A stretch of 64,000 bases of DNA, taken from assembly GCA_030522415.1 (NCBI GenBank), contig CM060114.1:28214804-28278803 (forward strand). Direction: 5' to 3'. This stretch comes from Channallabes apus. Its lineage: Eukaryota; Chordata; Actinopteri; Siluriformes; Clariidae. Numbering within the stretch: position 1 is the first letter of the stretch; the number at the start of each line of letters is the position of its first letter. Both the position numbers and the translations under genes were made by a program. Below are positions 11,890 to 25,400 of the stretch, in pieces. The notes under the pieces are model-generated. The model was not told the origin of the DNA. It was given only the letters and a program-made list of their open reading frames with translations, and made no database searches.

Positions 11890-13085
11890 TTGATGATGGA
11901 AGAAGAGAAAGAGAGAAAAAAACAACCAAGAGACACGAAACCACACGCTTCATTTTTTTTTCACGACATTTACACATATATTTATCTGTCATCTTTATTT
12001 AGTGCACAGCAGAAAGGACAGTGTGGTATACCATCTCACACACTGATATATCATTACAGTATATTACAATACGTGAGCGATTTTAATTACAAAAACCCTG
12101 TCCTGAAACACGCTAGCATGTTACCATGGCTACTTCAGCTGTAATTGCAGGATTCACTGTACACATGATCTAATGATTTGAGATATTAAGGCAGTCTTAT
12201 ACAGTACATTATACAGGACGAAATGCCATTTTTGACTCCCTTAAGGACGAACAGAGATTGAGAAAAGAAAGAACAAGTCCGTGTGAGCTGTAACACAAAC
12301 GCCATCTTTCCTGCTCCAGAAGGGGGAAAATAAAATACCCACATTAAAGATATCATCTTCAAAATAAACATGTCCCAAAATGTTTGGAGGGGAGGACTGG
12401 GGATTTTTTTTTCTCCAGATTCCAGAAACGTCACATTAGACTTGATTATGAGGGTGGACACTGATTTGTCTGGAAACCGTCTCGAGAGGGTCGACATGCA
12501 CGAGCAGTGAACAAAATGCATGGAAATCTGTTTCCCTGATCACTGCTGAGGTCTCGATCAATCATTAAAGTTTGGAGAACAGATATATCTGGGAAGGCCC
12601 TGGAGCAGAAGAAAACACTCTGTACAATGCAGGCTACAGAGACACAGACGACTATAGAGAAACTTTGTACACAACTGTCTGTTGTGTTTTGTCAAGTGAA
12701 AAGCAAACTAATACAGACAGCACACTTTTGTGCAACTCGTTTTCGGAAAGAATAAAAGGTCCTCTGATGCTGCTGTTGCTTTTATGTACAGTATGGTTGC
12801 TGTACCGTGTCTTAATTATTCTGTGCTGAAATTCTAGTTGTTTTGGACAGTACACTTGTCTCATGTCCTTGTCGTATTCTTTACACTTTACATGATCCTG
12901 TATCATACTTTAAGTATTTACTTCTGGAGTTTTAATATATGCATGTATTCATGTACATTACTAAACAAAAAAGGGGTCTGATTTAAATAACAGCTTCTTT
13001 CATCCATCCGGAACAGCCTTGCTTTCCCTTTAATTCTTGGCCCAACCAGTCCAACTGATCACCAGCTCTCCAGAGGCGCTTGTGA
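11890..13085. other. 3' flank or 3' UTR of rerg
   Basis: Unique-looking DNA directly downstream of the last coding exon. It may include a long 3' UTR, but no second gene is evident. Confidence 0.35.
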
Positions 13086-13091
13086 TTTATT
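13086..13091 (-). promoter_or_regulatory. candidate poly(A) signal of rerg
   Basis: AATAAA on the minus strand, about 45 nt after the TAG stop. It would give a very short 3' UTR. Other TTTATT (plus-strand) copies occur further downstream, for example near 11994 and 10402, so the true end may lie well beyond this site. Confidence 0.3.
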
Positions 13092-13134
13092 TCCTCCCCC
13101 TCGTTTCCTTTACCCGCTCTTATCATCTCTCTCC

Positions 13135-13566
13135 CTAGCTGCTGATCTTGGTGAGCATCTTGTTGATGGCCTGCTTGACATGAGTGGTGGAGCTCCGGCG
13201 CCGGCTTTTGCCCTGGACGGCGCGGCGACGGCGCACCTCGCGGCACAGCTCGTGGAAGGCCTCGGCCACGGTGCCCGCGCTGCTGCCTGATGTGCCTGCA
13301 GTTCCGACGCACGCTGAGCACTCGTAGAACGCACACGCCATGTCGGCAGCCAGTCGTTCACCCTCCTCCGTGGCCACCTGACGCGCGTGCTCCAGGTCGG
13401 CCTTGTTGCCCACTAGCACTAGGGGGACGTGCCGCGGCTTCCGTACGTCCTCGAGCAGGCTGCGCAGCGGAGCCACGTCCTCGAAACTGCTCCGATCGGT
13501 GATGTCATAGACCAGCACGAATCCGTCACCCCAACGCATGTGACCCTCCTTCTGCAGCAAGTCTTC
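13135..13566 (-). CDS. rerg: rerg coding exon 4 (last) with stop codon
   Basis: This exon encodes residues 65-207, starting [20 protein letters not shown] directly after acceptor ATCCAG. It holds switch II, the G4 motif NKAD (118-121), G5 ECSA (146-149) and the basic tail with [15 protein letters not shown] and the final KMLTKISS. After Cys150 there is a low-complexity Gly/Ala/Ser/Thr stretch (about 151-160) that accounts for about eight residues more than the usual RERG length. The exon is GC- and CpG-rich with mostly G or C third positions, unlike its AT-rich surroundings. An open frame runs upstream through the acceptor to 13590, but that part is intron. Confidence 0.95.
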   Translation of the reverse strand, partial: EDLLQKEGHMRWGDGFVLVYDITDRSSFEDVAPLRSLLEDVRKPRHVPLVLVGNKADLEHARQVATEEGERLAADMACAFYECSACVGTAGTSGSSAGTVAEAFHELCREVRRRRAVQGKSRRRSSTTHVKQAINKMLTKISS

Positions 13567-16500
13567 CTGGATGGAAGGAAGTAAAAGCATGGAAACAAGT
13601 TAGTTACAAGTTCCTAAACAAGTACTGGAAGCCCTATACCCTTTCATCCAAATAAGCACTTTCCACAGAATCCTGTTATATATTGTACAGTGGTGTGAAA
13701 AACTATTTGCCCCCCTCCTGATTTCTTATTCTTTTGCATGTTTGTCACACAAAATGTTTCTGATCATCAAACACATTTAACTATTAGTCAAAGATAACAC
13801 AAGTAAACACAAAATGCAGTTTTTAAATGAGGGGTTTTATTATTTAGGGAGAAAAAAAATCCAAACCTTCATGGCCCTGTGTGAAAAAGTAATTGCCCCC
13901 TGAACCTAATAACTGGTTGGGCCACCCTTAGCAGCAATAACTGCAATCAAGCGTTTGCGATAACTTGCAACGAGTCTTTTACAGCGCTCTGGAGGAATTT
14001 TGGCCCACTCATCTTTGCAGAATTGTTGTAATTCAGCTTTATTTGAGGGTTTTCTAGCATGAACCGCCTTTTTAAGGTCATGCCACAACATCTCAATAGG
14101 ATTCAGGTCAGGACTTTGACTAGGCCACTCCAAAGTCTTCATTTTGTTTTTCTTCAGCCATTCAGAGGTGGATTTGCTGGTGTGTTTTGGGTCATTGTCC
14201 TGCTGCAGCACCCAAGATCGCTTCAGCTTGAGTTGACGAACAGATGGCCGGACATTCTCCTTCAGGATTTTTTGGTAGACAGTAGAATTCATGGTTCCAT
14301 CCATCACAGCAAGCCTTCCAGGTCCTGAAGCAGCAAAACAACCCCAGACCATCATACTACCACCACCATATTTTACTGTTGGTATGATGTTCTTTTTCTG
14401 AAATGGTGTGTTACTTTTACGCCAGATGTAACGGGACACGCACCTTCCAAAAAGTTCAACTTTTGTCTCGTCGGTCCACAAGGTATTTTCCCAAAAGTCT
14501 TGGCAATCATTGAGATGTTTTTTAGCAAAATTGAGACGAGCCTTAATGTTCTTTTTGTTTAAAAGTGGTTTGCGCCATGGAAATCTGCCATGCAGGCCGT
14601 TTTTGCCCAGTCTCTTTCTTATGGTGGAGTCGTGAACACTGACCTTAATTGAGGCAAGTGAGGCCTGCAGTTCTTTAGATGTTGTCCTGGGGTCTTTTGT
14701 GGCCTCTCGGATGAGTCGTCTCTGCGCTCTTGGGGTAATTTTGGTCAGCCGGCTACTCCTGGGAAGGTTCACCACTATTCCATGTTTTTGTCATTTTTGG
14801 ATAATGGCTCTCACTGTGGTTCGCTGGAGTCCCAAAGCTTTAGAAATGGCTTTATAACCTTTACCAGACTGATAGATCTCAATTACTTTTGTTCTCATTT
14901 GTTCCTGAATTTCTTTGGATCTTGGCATGATGTCTAGCTTTTGAGGTGCTTTTGTTCTACTTCTCTGTGTCAGGTAGCTCCTATTTAAGTGATTTCTTGA
15001 TTGAAACAGGTGTGGCAGTAATCAGGCCTGGGGGTGACTACAGAAATTGAACTCAGGTGTGATAAACCACAGTTAAGTTATTTTTTAACAAGGGGGGCAA
15101 TCACTTTTTCACACAGGGCCATGTAGATTTGGAGGTTTTTTTCTCCCTTAATAACGTAAACCTTCATTTAAAAACTGCAATGTGTTCAATTATGTTATCT
15201 TTGACTAATAGTTAACGGTTTTTGATGAGCAGAAACATTTAAGTGTGACAAACATGCAAAAGAATAAGAAATCAGGAAGGGGGCAAATAGTTTTTCACAC
15301 CACTGTATATCATGATGTGTATCTCAATAAGTCCTTATTTACTGTACAATTCAATACTGTTAAAAACAAATTATATCTTTCAACTGACCCGAGGATTTAG
15401 AAAAATCCCTAATTAATTAAAAAATGTTTTAGTCTGAGCTGCGAGCCACGAATGCACTGCTGTCTTCACTTTTTCATCAGAAGTGAATCTTCGTCCTCAT
15501 ATGGCTGCTTTCAGGGGACCAAACAGGTAACAGTCCAATGGAGCGAGATCAGGACTATAGTTAAGATCCTTTAACACCTCAAAATAAAGTTTTTCCAGAG
15601 TGTTGACGGTGTGTTCACGTGGATATCGGTCCTCGAAGTTTAGCCTTCAGCTCTTCAATAAGTGTCTCACTGTAACGAGCGCTGTTAAAATGTAGAACCT
15701 TTTTCCTGATAATGTTCCAATACTTCTGGCCCTTGGGAATCCCAGAAAACTGAAAGCGTTGATGAATTTTCCAGTTGATGGTTGTCTTTTGAACTTTTTC
15801 TCCATTGCCGATTGAGGATGTTTCCGTTCCATACTCTGCCGTTTACTCTCAGGCTCGTAGTGATGAATCCGTGTCTCGTCACCAGTAATTATTCTCTTTT
15901 AGGACAGGAAACACATCTGCTGTATCTAAGACATTTGGTAAAAGGTATGTCTAAGACTCACTCACTCATCGTCTATATTACGATGGTCCTGAGGGGGCCT
16001 GGAATCTATCCCAGGAGACTTACGGCACGAGGCAGGTACACCCTGGGTGCCAATACATTACATGGCACACACATGCACTCTCATATACTCACTCTCATTC
16101 ACACACTATAGTTACTGGCAATTTGGGATCAATGAACCTACAGTAATCCGCATGACTTTGGACTGTGAGAGGAAACGGGAGCAAACCCACCAAGCATGGA
16201 GAAAACATGCAAACCCCACATACACAGACCCCGAGGCGAGAATCGAACCCGGACCCTGGCAGTGCAAGGTGACACCGTTAACCACTAAGCCACCATGTGA
16301 TGATCACTAGATAATTGCCAAGTGCCTCAAGTTAATTTTGTACAAGGCTACTGTACAGTATGTCCTTATTAATCTTATCTTCCCCTGGAAAAATCTATTG
16401 TCACAAGGCCCTCCTGCTTCCTGTGTTATCAATTGTTGTGTTTATAAAAACACAGCACTCGTGTCATTTCACTCATGGTAAAAACATTTCTAATCCTGAT

Positions 16501-19500
16501 CTCTGGTGCGGCATGAAGTATTATGATTACAAAGTCCCGTATACTGGGCGTGGCGAGGCTGAAGCCTACAGTATCCAAGGAGACTTACAGTAGGGCACCA
16601 CGTCCAGGGTTTAATTCGTATTGAAGAAGGCTAGTTTTAGCTAGTTTTACCTTTAGCTCTTAAGAAACAGACAGAGATGTACTGTAGCTCCATATCAGCT
16701 CGGTTTCTGAGGTTAAAACTTTGGATATCATCGTTACTGTATATAATCCTCTTATATTCACTCACACGCACGCACACACACACACACAATGGTTCTTTTG
16801 CTCCTTGCTCAAGTTCATGACAGTGGCCTTCAAAAGTTTCATGCCATTCCTTTAGTACATTTTTATCACTCCTCAGAACTACTATCCTGAAGATTAATCC
16901 TGCTTCAGCATGTACAAGCTATCATTATCAACATAACCCTTACAGTGTTTCTAAATTCAACAAAACAAACAATGACTTTAATATAGTAACTCTTACAGTT
17001 TCAGGATATGAAGTTGAGTGACAGACAGTCAGAATATACTGTATGGACACATGGATTGTTTTCAATAACCCCCTTGGAACTGTTCATCACTGAGAAAGCA
17101 GTCTGTTTAACTTGCACACTGCTGTAACTCTCTCAACTGTCTACTCCAGAACACTACATGGACAAAAGTATTTGGACAAATCTGCAATGACATTGTATCC
17201 AAATACATTTACTTCAATATGGAGTTGGTTCCCCTTTTGCAGCTATAACAGCTTCCACTCTTCCTTTAAGGCTCTCCATAAGATGTTGGAGTGTTTCTGT
17301 GGGAATTCATGTCCATTCATTCTGTAGAGCATTTATGAGTTCAGACTCTGATGTTGGATGAGAAGGTCTGGCTCGCAATCTCCGTTCCAGTTCATCCCAA
17401 AGGTGCTCAATGGGGTTGAGGTCAGGGCTCTGTGTTCGGGCCAGTCAAGTTTTTCATTAAGCCATGTCTTTATACTGCAGTCCTTTCTTTGTGCACTGGA
17501 GGACTGTCATGATGGAATAGATACGGACCTTCTCCAAACTGTTGCCACAAAGTTGGAAGCATTGAATTGTCCAACAATACTGAAGCATTAAGATTGTCCT
17601 TCACTGGAGATCAGGGGCCTGATTGAAACAACCGAATTCAATAATTAACAGGATTGGCCAAATACTTTTGTCTCCATTGTGTATCTGTCCTGTCCATTTG
17701 TGTCTGTTTGGGGGAAAATAAAATGGTGAACTGTGGGCTGAAAAACCCTTTTTTTCTCAGAAATATTGTAAATGTCAGGGGGCAGCGGTGGCTCAGGAGG
17801 TTGATTCTCCAGGTTTTTACAGGGGAACGGCCTTTAACCCTGTGACCATATAAAATACGCAGCCCAAGACTGGAGAAATTAGTGGGTTGCAGCAGGAACG
17901 GCATCTGGCATAAAGCGGATTTATAAAGGAAAATATTGTTATTTATGTAAGGAAAAAGGAAGAGGATCATGATTTTAGCCACACACTAGAGTCCCATGTG
18001 TCCAAAAATGATTCATGTTCATAATAAGTCCCTTTTAAAGTCAATAATCCACAGGTGTTATTTTAAATTATTTTAACAATACGCATAATACAGTACATCA
18101 CTTTCAACACTTTATAACATATAATAACTGATATACTGTACATGTGTAAATCAAACTCAAAACGTGACCTAGAGCGCACAATTCAGATCCATTGTCTGAT
18201 CATGTAGGTGCAAAAGAAATCAGCTTTACCTGTCCAGCTGTGTCCAGAATCTCCATGCTGACCATCTCATCATCAATACTGGCTTGGTGTCTGTATGTAG
18301 ACTCTAAAAAAGAAAGAATTGAAGAAAGAAAGAATTACTGCACATGTAACCAAAAAAAAAAAAAAAAAAAGAAAGAAAACGTATTCATCAAACAAACACA
18401 CATACGTTCACAGCAAAAAAGAGTTACAATCAATAAAGACACAAACTGAGTGCTCTTTAATCCATTAAAGATGGCTCCCAGTGCAGCGTGTGTCTCGGCT
18501 AATCCTCCTACGCATGTTCCAGGACTTGAGTCGTCCCAGAAGAGCACGGAAATGAGTACAGGCTCTGCACATGAGATTGTGACTCCACCGTGTCCATCCG
18601 TGTCCGCTCATCTGAAACGCTTTATTTTTCATCCCAGATGTGCTGCGGGTTATCAACTGCGTGTGAAAGATGTCCCTGCTCGCCTTCAGTGACAGTTCAC
18701 TGGTGTCCTTCTGGTTCGATTTTCCCCGTAAGGCACGGAGGAATGACGATGGTATATGATGGACCATCCAATGCGCATATTAACACCCTGCTGGCCTGGG
18801 AAAAAAACAAGGCCAGCCACAATGGAATTCCTCAACAACCTCGACATTTTGTGCTGCTCTCAAAGTGGAAAAAAAAAAAAAAAAAACCATATAATGTAGA
18901 TTATGTAAAAATGTGCAGTATGTGTAACATTCACTCACTTTTCTATATCACAGAGACATGCAACGCTTCCTAAAGGCATTTCAAGCTTCATAGGGATTGT
19001 CAGTCGAACAATGTACGTATTAGTGATGGGTCGTTCAGGAATGATTTATTCTTTTCGAATGAGTCTTTAACGTGACTCAGAAGAACAAGCAGTTTTAGAG
19101 TGATTTGTTCATTTTCTACTGGGCGTGCATGCGCAGAGCATAGCAAAACCTCTGTGTGGGTTACATGTATGTAGTGCAATAGATTCAAAAGAACAAACGA
19201 CTCAGACTGGAAGATATGAGAGGTGAACTACTCATTCTGTTTATTATAATATGTCCTTAGCTGCATTGTAATATTTTCATTACTGCAACTATAACCAAAC
19301 TTTGTGTATGTAGACGTGTTGGAGGTCTTTTTATTGAAAATTTACCATTTTATTTTATTTCTGCTTGAAATGACTCCAAAAAAAGATTTGTTCATTTTGA
19401 TGAACGAGATTCAAAAAACAGAGTTACTGAAATTATTTTTTTGCTCAAGACACTTTCAAATAAGATACTTTCATGCATATTTTCACCCCCCCCCCCCCTC

Positions 19501-22412
19501 GCTATTTTTCTATATTTGTAAAGAAAAGGTTTTTCTTATTTTGTTTATATGTACAGCTAGGTTTTCTTAGATTTTTCTTATATTGTATATTTTGTCTTAT
19601 CTTCTATAGATGTATTTTTCTTTAATTAGCTAAAGTTATTTTCTATATTTAATTTCTTATTTTATTCCATATTTATTTTCTATTAATAATCTTTTTTTAA
19701 GGTCACGTGCGGTCGTTTTTGCATTTCACTGCATGTCGTACTGTTTATGAATGTGTATGTGACAAATAACAAAAAAAACTAAGGAAATTAGTTTAAGTTA
19801 CTGAGACTGGGTTAAACCTAAAAGGATGGTGCTGAACCGTCAACTTTGTAGAAGAAATGTGTTCAGGAAAAAAAAAAAAAATCACAAATGGCGATAACTT
19901 AAACACTTGGTGAAACTGCATGGTAAAAAAAATCAACAGTAAAAAATTGAGTTGTATTTAAAGTTGTGTGAAAGTAAGAGCATTTCCATACACACAGTAT
20001 GTGATGAGAACTCACAGGATTGGGACTAAACAGCTGCGTGTCCATAAAAAAGCCACTTGTTAGTAAAACTAATAAGAAAAAGGCTTACATTTGCTAGGGA
20101 GCATAAAGATTGGACTTTAGAGCAATAGACAAAGGTCATGTGGTCTGATGAGTCCAGATTGACCCTATTCCAGAGCGATGTCTGCGTCAGGGTACCTAGA
20201 GAAGCGCATAAAGTGAATTGCATAGTTCTCACAGTGTTATGATCTGGTGTTGCTTCAGTTGCTCAGGTCTAGACTCAGCACCATCATGTGACAATAAAAT
20301 GAAGTCAGCTGACGACCTGAATGTACTGAATGACCAGGTTATCACATCTATGGAGTTTTTCTTCCCAGAAGTCACATGTTCCAGGACTCGGATTATGAAC
20401 GAGTGGTTCTGGGAGCATGAGAAACCATATCAGCATGTGAACTGGCCATCACATTCTGTGCTGCAATCAAAGTCATTCAGCTAAAGGTGATTGTTTTTTT
20501 CTTCCTGGGTCACAGTTTTTCTTTGACGGCAGAAGTCGGACATTGTTTTGACTCCATAACGAATGTCCTTGTGTTGTGAAATCTTTGTTTCCAACCATTA
20601 AGGCTGCCTAAAATAAATCACCAGCAATTATCTTTGCGCAGAGCTTGAGGGCATCTTCAATATGTGTCAGAGCTGAAACGGAAAGATAAAGGTGGGTCGT
20701 TAGAGAGATCGGCAGCTCTCTCTCTCTCTCTCTCTCTCACTAAATTAAGGAGGTCCAGCTGCACAGAATTCCTTGCTAACAACGAGCCAGATAAGCAACT
20801 AACATGATTGAACACAGTTCCACTCCAAAGCTCAGTGATTCGCTATAAATAAGCAACAATTGGCTGATTGTAAATGGTGTTGCTTAGTTTCATGGTGGCG
20901 CTTCATTTTTTCACTTCAGACTACACTGTTTGAATTGGACACCGAATGCATACAACGTTTTTTTTTTGTCTGTCTGGACATTTGTTTCTGTTGAAAAAGC
21001 CATGTCGGGTCAATAATAAGACCAAAAAGGGGGAAAATTTAACCAACAAAAAAGCATGAACATCTGGGACAACTTCTCAAAGAAATGAGTTCTGGTACAT
21101 AATGTGGATAAATGCATGTGATTGGCAACACGATCTGTGATCCTTCTTCATGAGATCCTTTAAGTGTAAACAAATAAAACTAGACATCACTTTGTTCTCA
21201 AGACTACCAGTTTTTCTGAAATATTGTGCCAGCAAAGAATAGACAGATAGACACATGGATGGACAGGTGAATGAAAAGACAGGGACAGATGGATGGACAT
21301 GATAATGAACGGCAACATGAAAACTCAATATGGACTTTTGCGGGTACTATCTAACGGCAAAAGTCAGGAATTATAAGAAATAATAAGTCAGGAATTTATC
21401 GGTGTGCTGCTGCGACACAAGCTCAAGTTAAACCTTTATTGGCGAATGTTGTAGTCATATCAAATAAAGGGTTAAACTACTGTATACTCGTGGACAAAAG
21501 AAATGGTGGACTATAAAAAGTTATACAAAAATTGACACCGTTATGGAAACCCAAAAGCTTTTTAAATGTTACGGTACATTAAGAGTAGCTGTACTTTAAA
21601 ATAATATTACTCAAGTAGAAGTAAAAAGTTGTCATCCAAAATATAACTCGAATACTGCGAGAATACTTACTGCGACTTGTTTCCTCAGGTTAGAAGTCGA
21701 GTTTTTATATGCTGAAGTGTGTGTTTGTTTTGGCAGAAAAGTTTAAGTCTAAGTTAATATGGAGACCACTTTTGTTATTCAAGGCTCAGATACAAAACTG
21801 TTTGTGGGAATTTCAGGCCTGAACCATTGATCAGTCGAGTCCAAGACCATGAATGTCGCTTATTTGCAGGTGGACTTGTTGGACGTCTAAGGAGGCCGTA
21901 TTGTGGGCTGATGCTGACTCTACATGACTGTCAATGCCATCTGAATTATGAATTTCTGGTGCTGACGGATTGATTTGCATAAAATCAATGTAAGAAATGT
22001 ACTGTATATGTGCAAGTTTTGTTTTGTTTTTGTCGATGAGCATATTAATACAGAAGGAACATTTCTGTAGAGCAACGAGCCTACATAAACACACTTTTGG
22101 GTTTGCACCATCCCACACCCATCCATCAACTCATCTCACAGCACCTTCAAAAAAAAAAATGCACCAGTCAGAGATGCTATAATAAGATTATGAATGTATT
22201 AAGTTTAATGTTCTTTAGTAAGCTGAACTTGGGTGTTCATCTGGCCAGGTACAGGCGATTATTAATGTATCTAAAGAGCTACTGAAGCTAATTAAATGCT
22301 CTAATATCTTGTTTGATGTAATTGATAGTTAGACAGGCATTTGATATTAAATGCCTTTTAGTCCAGGATGTAAACATAGGCATAAATTCATCAGAATTCA
22401 GTAATGATTATC

Positions 22413-22444
<32 letters not shown>

Positions 22445-25400
22445 CTGAAAGAGGAACGCCAAATCTCTTGCTTCCGTCGCTCAAATCACCATATTCATGA
22501 GCTTGCCAAGTGTATATGCCACAAAGGTTCAAAGAAGCAAAAGACCCTTGAGGTCCTCCGCAACACAAGTGCCTTTAGTGTAATGGTGTGCTTACCTAGT
22601 GTGGGGTCATACTCCCAGATGAAGCGGTTGGTCAGGAGTCTCACCACCAACGCTGAGAAAAAAAGAAAGAAAGACAGAATCAAAAGTGAATATGTTTTCA
22701 AGAGCTGCTCGCAATCAAACGGAGTATGGTATTACAATCAAGGAGTCTAGAGTCCGCCGTGAAATGATCCAACATGCAGGATATTAAAATCGTCTGACAT
22801 ACAGGTCATATTGCACAAGCTGTGCGTGGGTTTGAGAGAGACTAATGGAAAGTGTGTCAAAAGTGGAATTACAGTCATCGTGAATGACCTCTTATCTAGT
22901 GGACTGTACTGTATCTATCAGCCCATCAACCATCATCAACTGAGAAACAGTCAGTGTGCTTTTAGACATATCCTATGCTTTAGCTCCAACCACGAGATTC
23001 TAATGTGGGAGGATATTGATGAGCAACATACTGTAGGCAGATTACGAATTATGAATTACGATTATGAGTCAAGAGAAATAAATATTCAGACACGTCTGTT
23101 TTGGTCCTTTGATATATTTTCAGCGTATAAATCCAATTTATTTACACAAATGTACACGTCTTCTACTTTTAAGGATAATAAACATAAAACTAATAGGTGT
23201 ATAAGGAGGGACTGTGGTGCAAAAATCTGATAATATGCAACATAAAAATCCTATTAATTAGGCATCTAATGCAATTGCACTGTTTACACACCAGCTCAGT
23301 GCGTTAAGTAGAGCATCAGACAATGTGGAAACGATCACTTTAGCCAATTTGGAGCCTCTGTCATATGTAGAGATCATAATGTTTCAGTCAGACATTATAA
23401 CCCTTGCCCGGCATTTATTCAGTCAAAATACACATTTATTTATTTTTAAAGATTCCCATGTTACATTTTGTTTCAAATATGAAATCTCTATTTGCGGCAA
23501 GGTCCTACCACAGTCGCAGAAAATGGAAAATGAATACAGTGGTCACCATTGGCCTCCACGGTCCCTAGATGGACTACAGAGGTTCCGAAATGAATGGGTG
23601 CATTTATGATAATAGCTAGTTATTATTTTTGTTTATAGGCAGAAATGTACATTGTTTTTGAATAGTTGATCCAAGAATTTAAAAAGAGTTGTTTTCTGTC
23701 ATCATTAGGGCTGTAAATGACTAATCACATATTAATTCAAAGACGGAAAGTTTATTAACCAATACTGTTTGTTTTGCATATTATTTCTCCATTTGCATTT
23801 TTAGCTGAAATATCTATTAACCGCACCACATGAGGGCGCACTTCCAGTTCACCTGGTGTGCAAAACTGCACATGGTATTTTAAGCAGCCTGGACAATTTA
23901 CATGGTTGTCTCATATAACCAATTTGATGAAATTGTGACACTAGATCTGTTTAAAACTTAAATAAATGATTATTGATGAATAAATTATTGTTTTGTACAA
24001 ATGTCGGAGTATAGTGGAGAATACATCCAGGAAAAGTATGTATTTATAAACATAAACCCTACTTAATAGCCCAAGGCAGAGCATTTGCAAATTAATTTGT
24101 ATCAAATTAGCTCATTGATGCAGAATCATGATGTGCTGGAAAGAGACTCTTGGCTGTATCGCGGTACATGACGTGTTACTCCACTGCTGCTGCATGAGCT
24201 TGCTGATTAATTATATACAGCATTGCTTTTTCCAGCATGGTCCATTAATAACAATATTTTTGTTTGTTATGTGCCTGGTGTGTGTTTTGACCCATTTCCT
24301 CTTACTTTCTCATTACGGTCCTGTCTGGCAAAAGACATCAGAGTGATAAAGAACATCCCAGCTAAGGCCAGAACAGAATGCTCTCTCTCTCTCTCGGCCT
24401 TTTACTCCTGCTCTATTTCTCTGTCTTCTCCGTCTCATTGTCTAAACTTCTGTCTCTGATCCTATCGCTCGCTTTGAAATCCTGCGCCGCACAGGGATAT
24501 CCCTTCTTCATTCGCTACTACAGAAAGGCAGACACATACTGTAGCTCCATGCTGTTCCTCTAGCTATACTGTGTGTGTGTTGTGCATGAGTTACAGCTTG
24601 GCTGTTTTATCTCGGGTGCTGTTCTCTCACGGTCCTGTCATGTGCCTGATCGCCCCTGAATGGGCTCCGGTGCTCCTGTAGAATCTGCAGCTTTTTCGCA
24701 TGCGAGACGGCCGTTCACAGCCACTAGAAGTAAATTTACTACTAAAAAATAGGCCTTGCCCTGAAGAGTATTAATATATTATGTCTCGTCACACATGCTG
24801 TTGTATATGCCATAAAATACTGCATTTAACACTTTTTTTTTACTTTTCGACATATTAGTCTACAGAAGGAAAACATTCACCATCATATTATTTTCTAATA
24901 TCATTCTTAATCATTTGATATGTTGCTGAAATTCATTAATCATTGGGGTTTTAGATATCATTTCAGCTACTGTACATCATGCAAATTATTCATGTATCAA
25001 CATATCAACATAAAAACCTGTGTAAATTAAGTGCAGAATTTATACTCATGTAAAATGTGTACTGTAAGTTGAACCAAAACAATAGTGGTTCAAAAAAGTT
25101 GTAAGTTTACAGTATAAACAACAAACTAGAACTACCTTTCAGGAGACCTCGGGCACTAGATGGGGTAGACCCTCTACAGGGTGCCAGTCCATCCCAGGGC
25201 ACAAGCACACACACAATCACACACTACAGAAAAATTGAGAACGTCAATACGCCATTTAGAGTAATCTGCACGTCTTTGGACTGTGGGAGGAAGCCGGAGT
25301 ACCCAGAGGAAACCTACCAAAGCATGGAGAGAACATGGAAACTCCACTGTGCACAGTAATAATCAAATAAAAGACATTAAGAACAGGTGGCATGGTGCCT

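Larger units (their letters stand above)
13567..18229 (-). other. rerg intron 3 (about 4.7 kb)
   Basis: Filled largely by transposons: a full-length Tc1 element (13688-15305), a mariner remnant (15430-15905), a Mermaid-type SINE (15956-16300), another Tc1 relic (17135-17665) and a SINE fragment (17778-17930). Only about 120 bp separate the Tc1 from the last exon. Confidence 0.85.
18304..22595 (-). other. rerg intron 2 (about 4.3 kb)
   Basis: Contains a decayed Tc1-like element (19780-20490), a (TC)n run near 20718 and a 28-nt poly(A) tract at 22415-22442. The remainder has no recognisable gene or repeat. Confidence 0.85.

Noticed and set aside
13110..13502. Alternative open frames overlapping rerg exon 4 on both strands
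   Set aside because: Off-frame readings of the GC-rich coding exon; Arg/Ala/Pro-rich composition typical of such shadows.
13567..13590. In-frame extension of rerg exon 4 upstream starting MLLLPSIQ
   Set aside because: The CAG acceptor at 13567 and exact phase match with exon 3 show this is intron sequence.
14059..14328. 89-residue frame opposite the Tc1 transposase, also seen at 41924-42193
   Set aside because: Antisense shadow of the transposase; conserved between copies only because the copies are nearly identical.
22811..23230. 139-residue open frame in intron 1
   Set aside because: Low similarity to anything recognised and no coding-like codon pattern.
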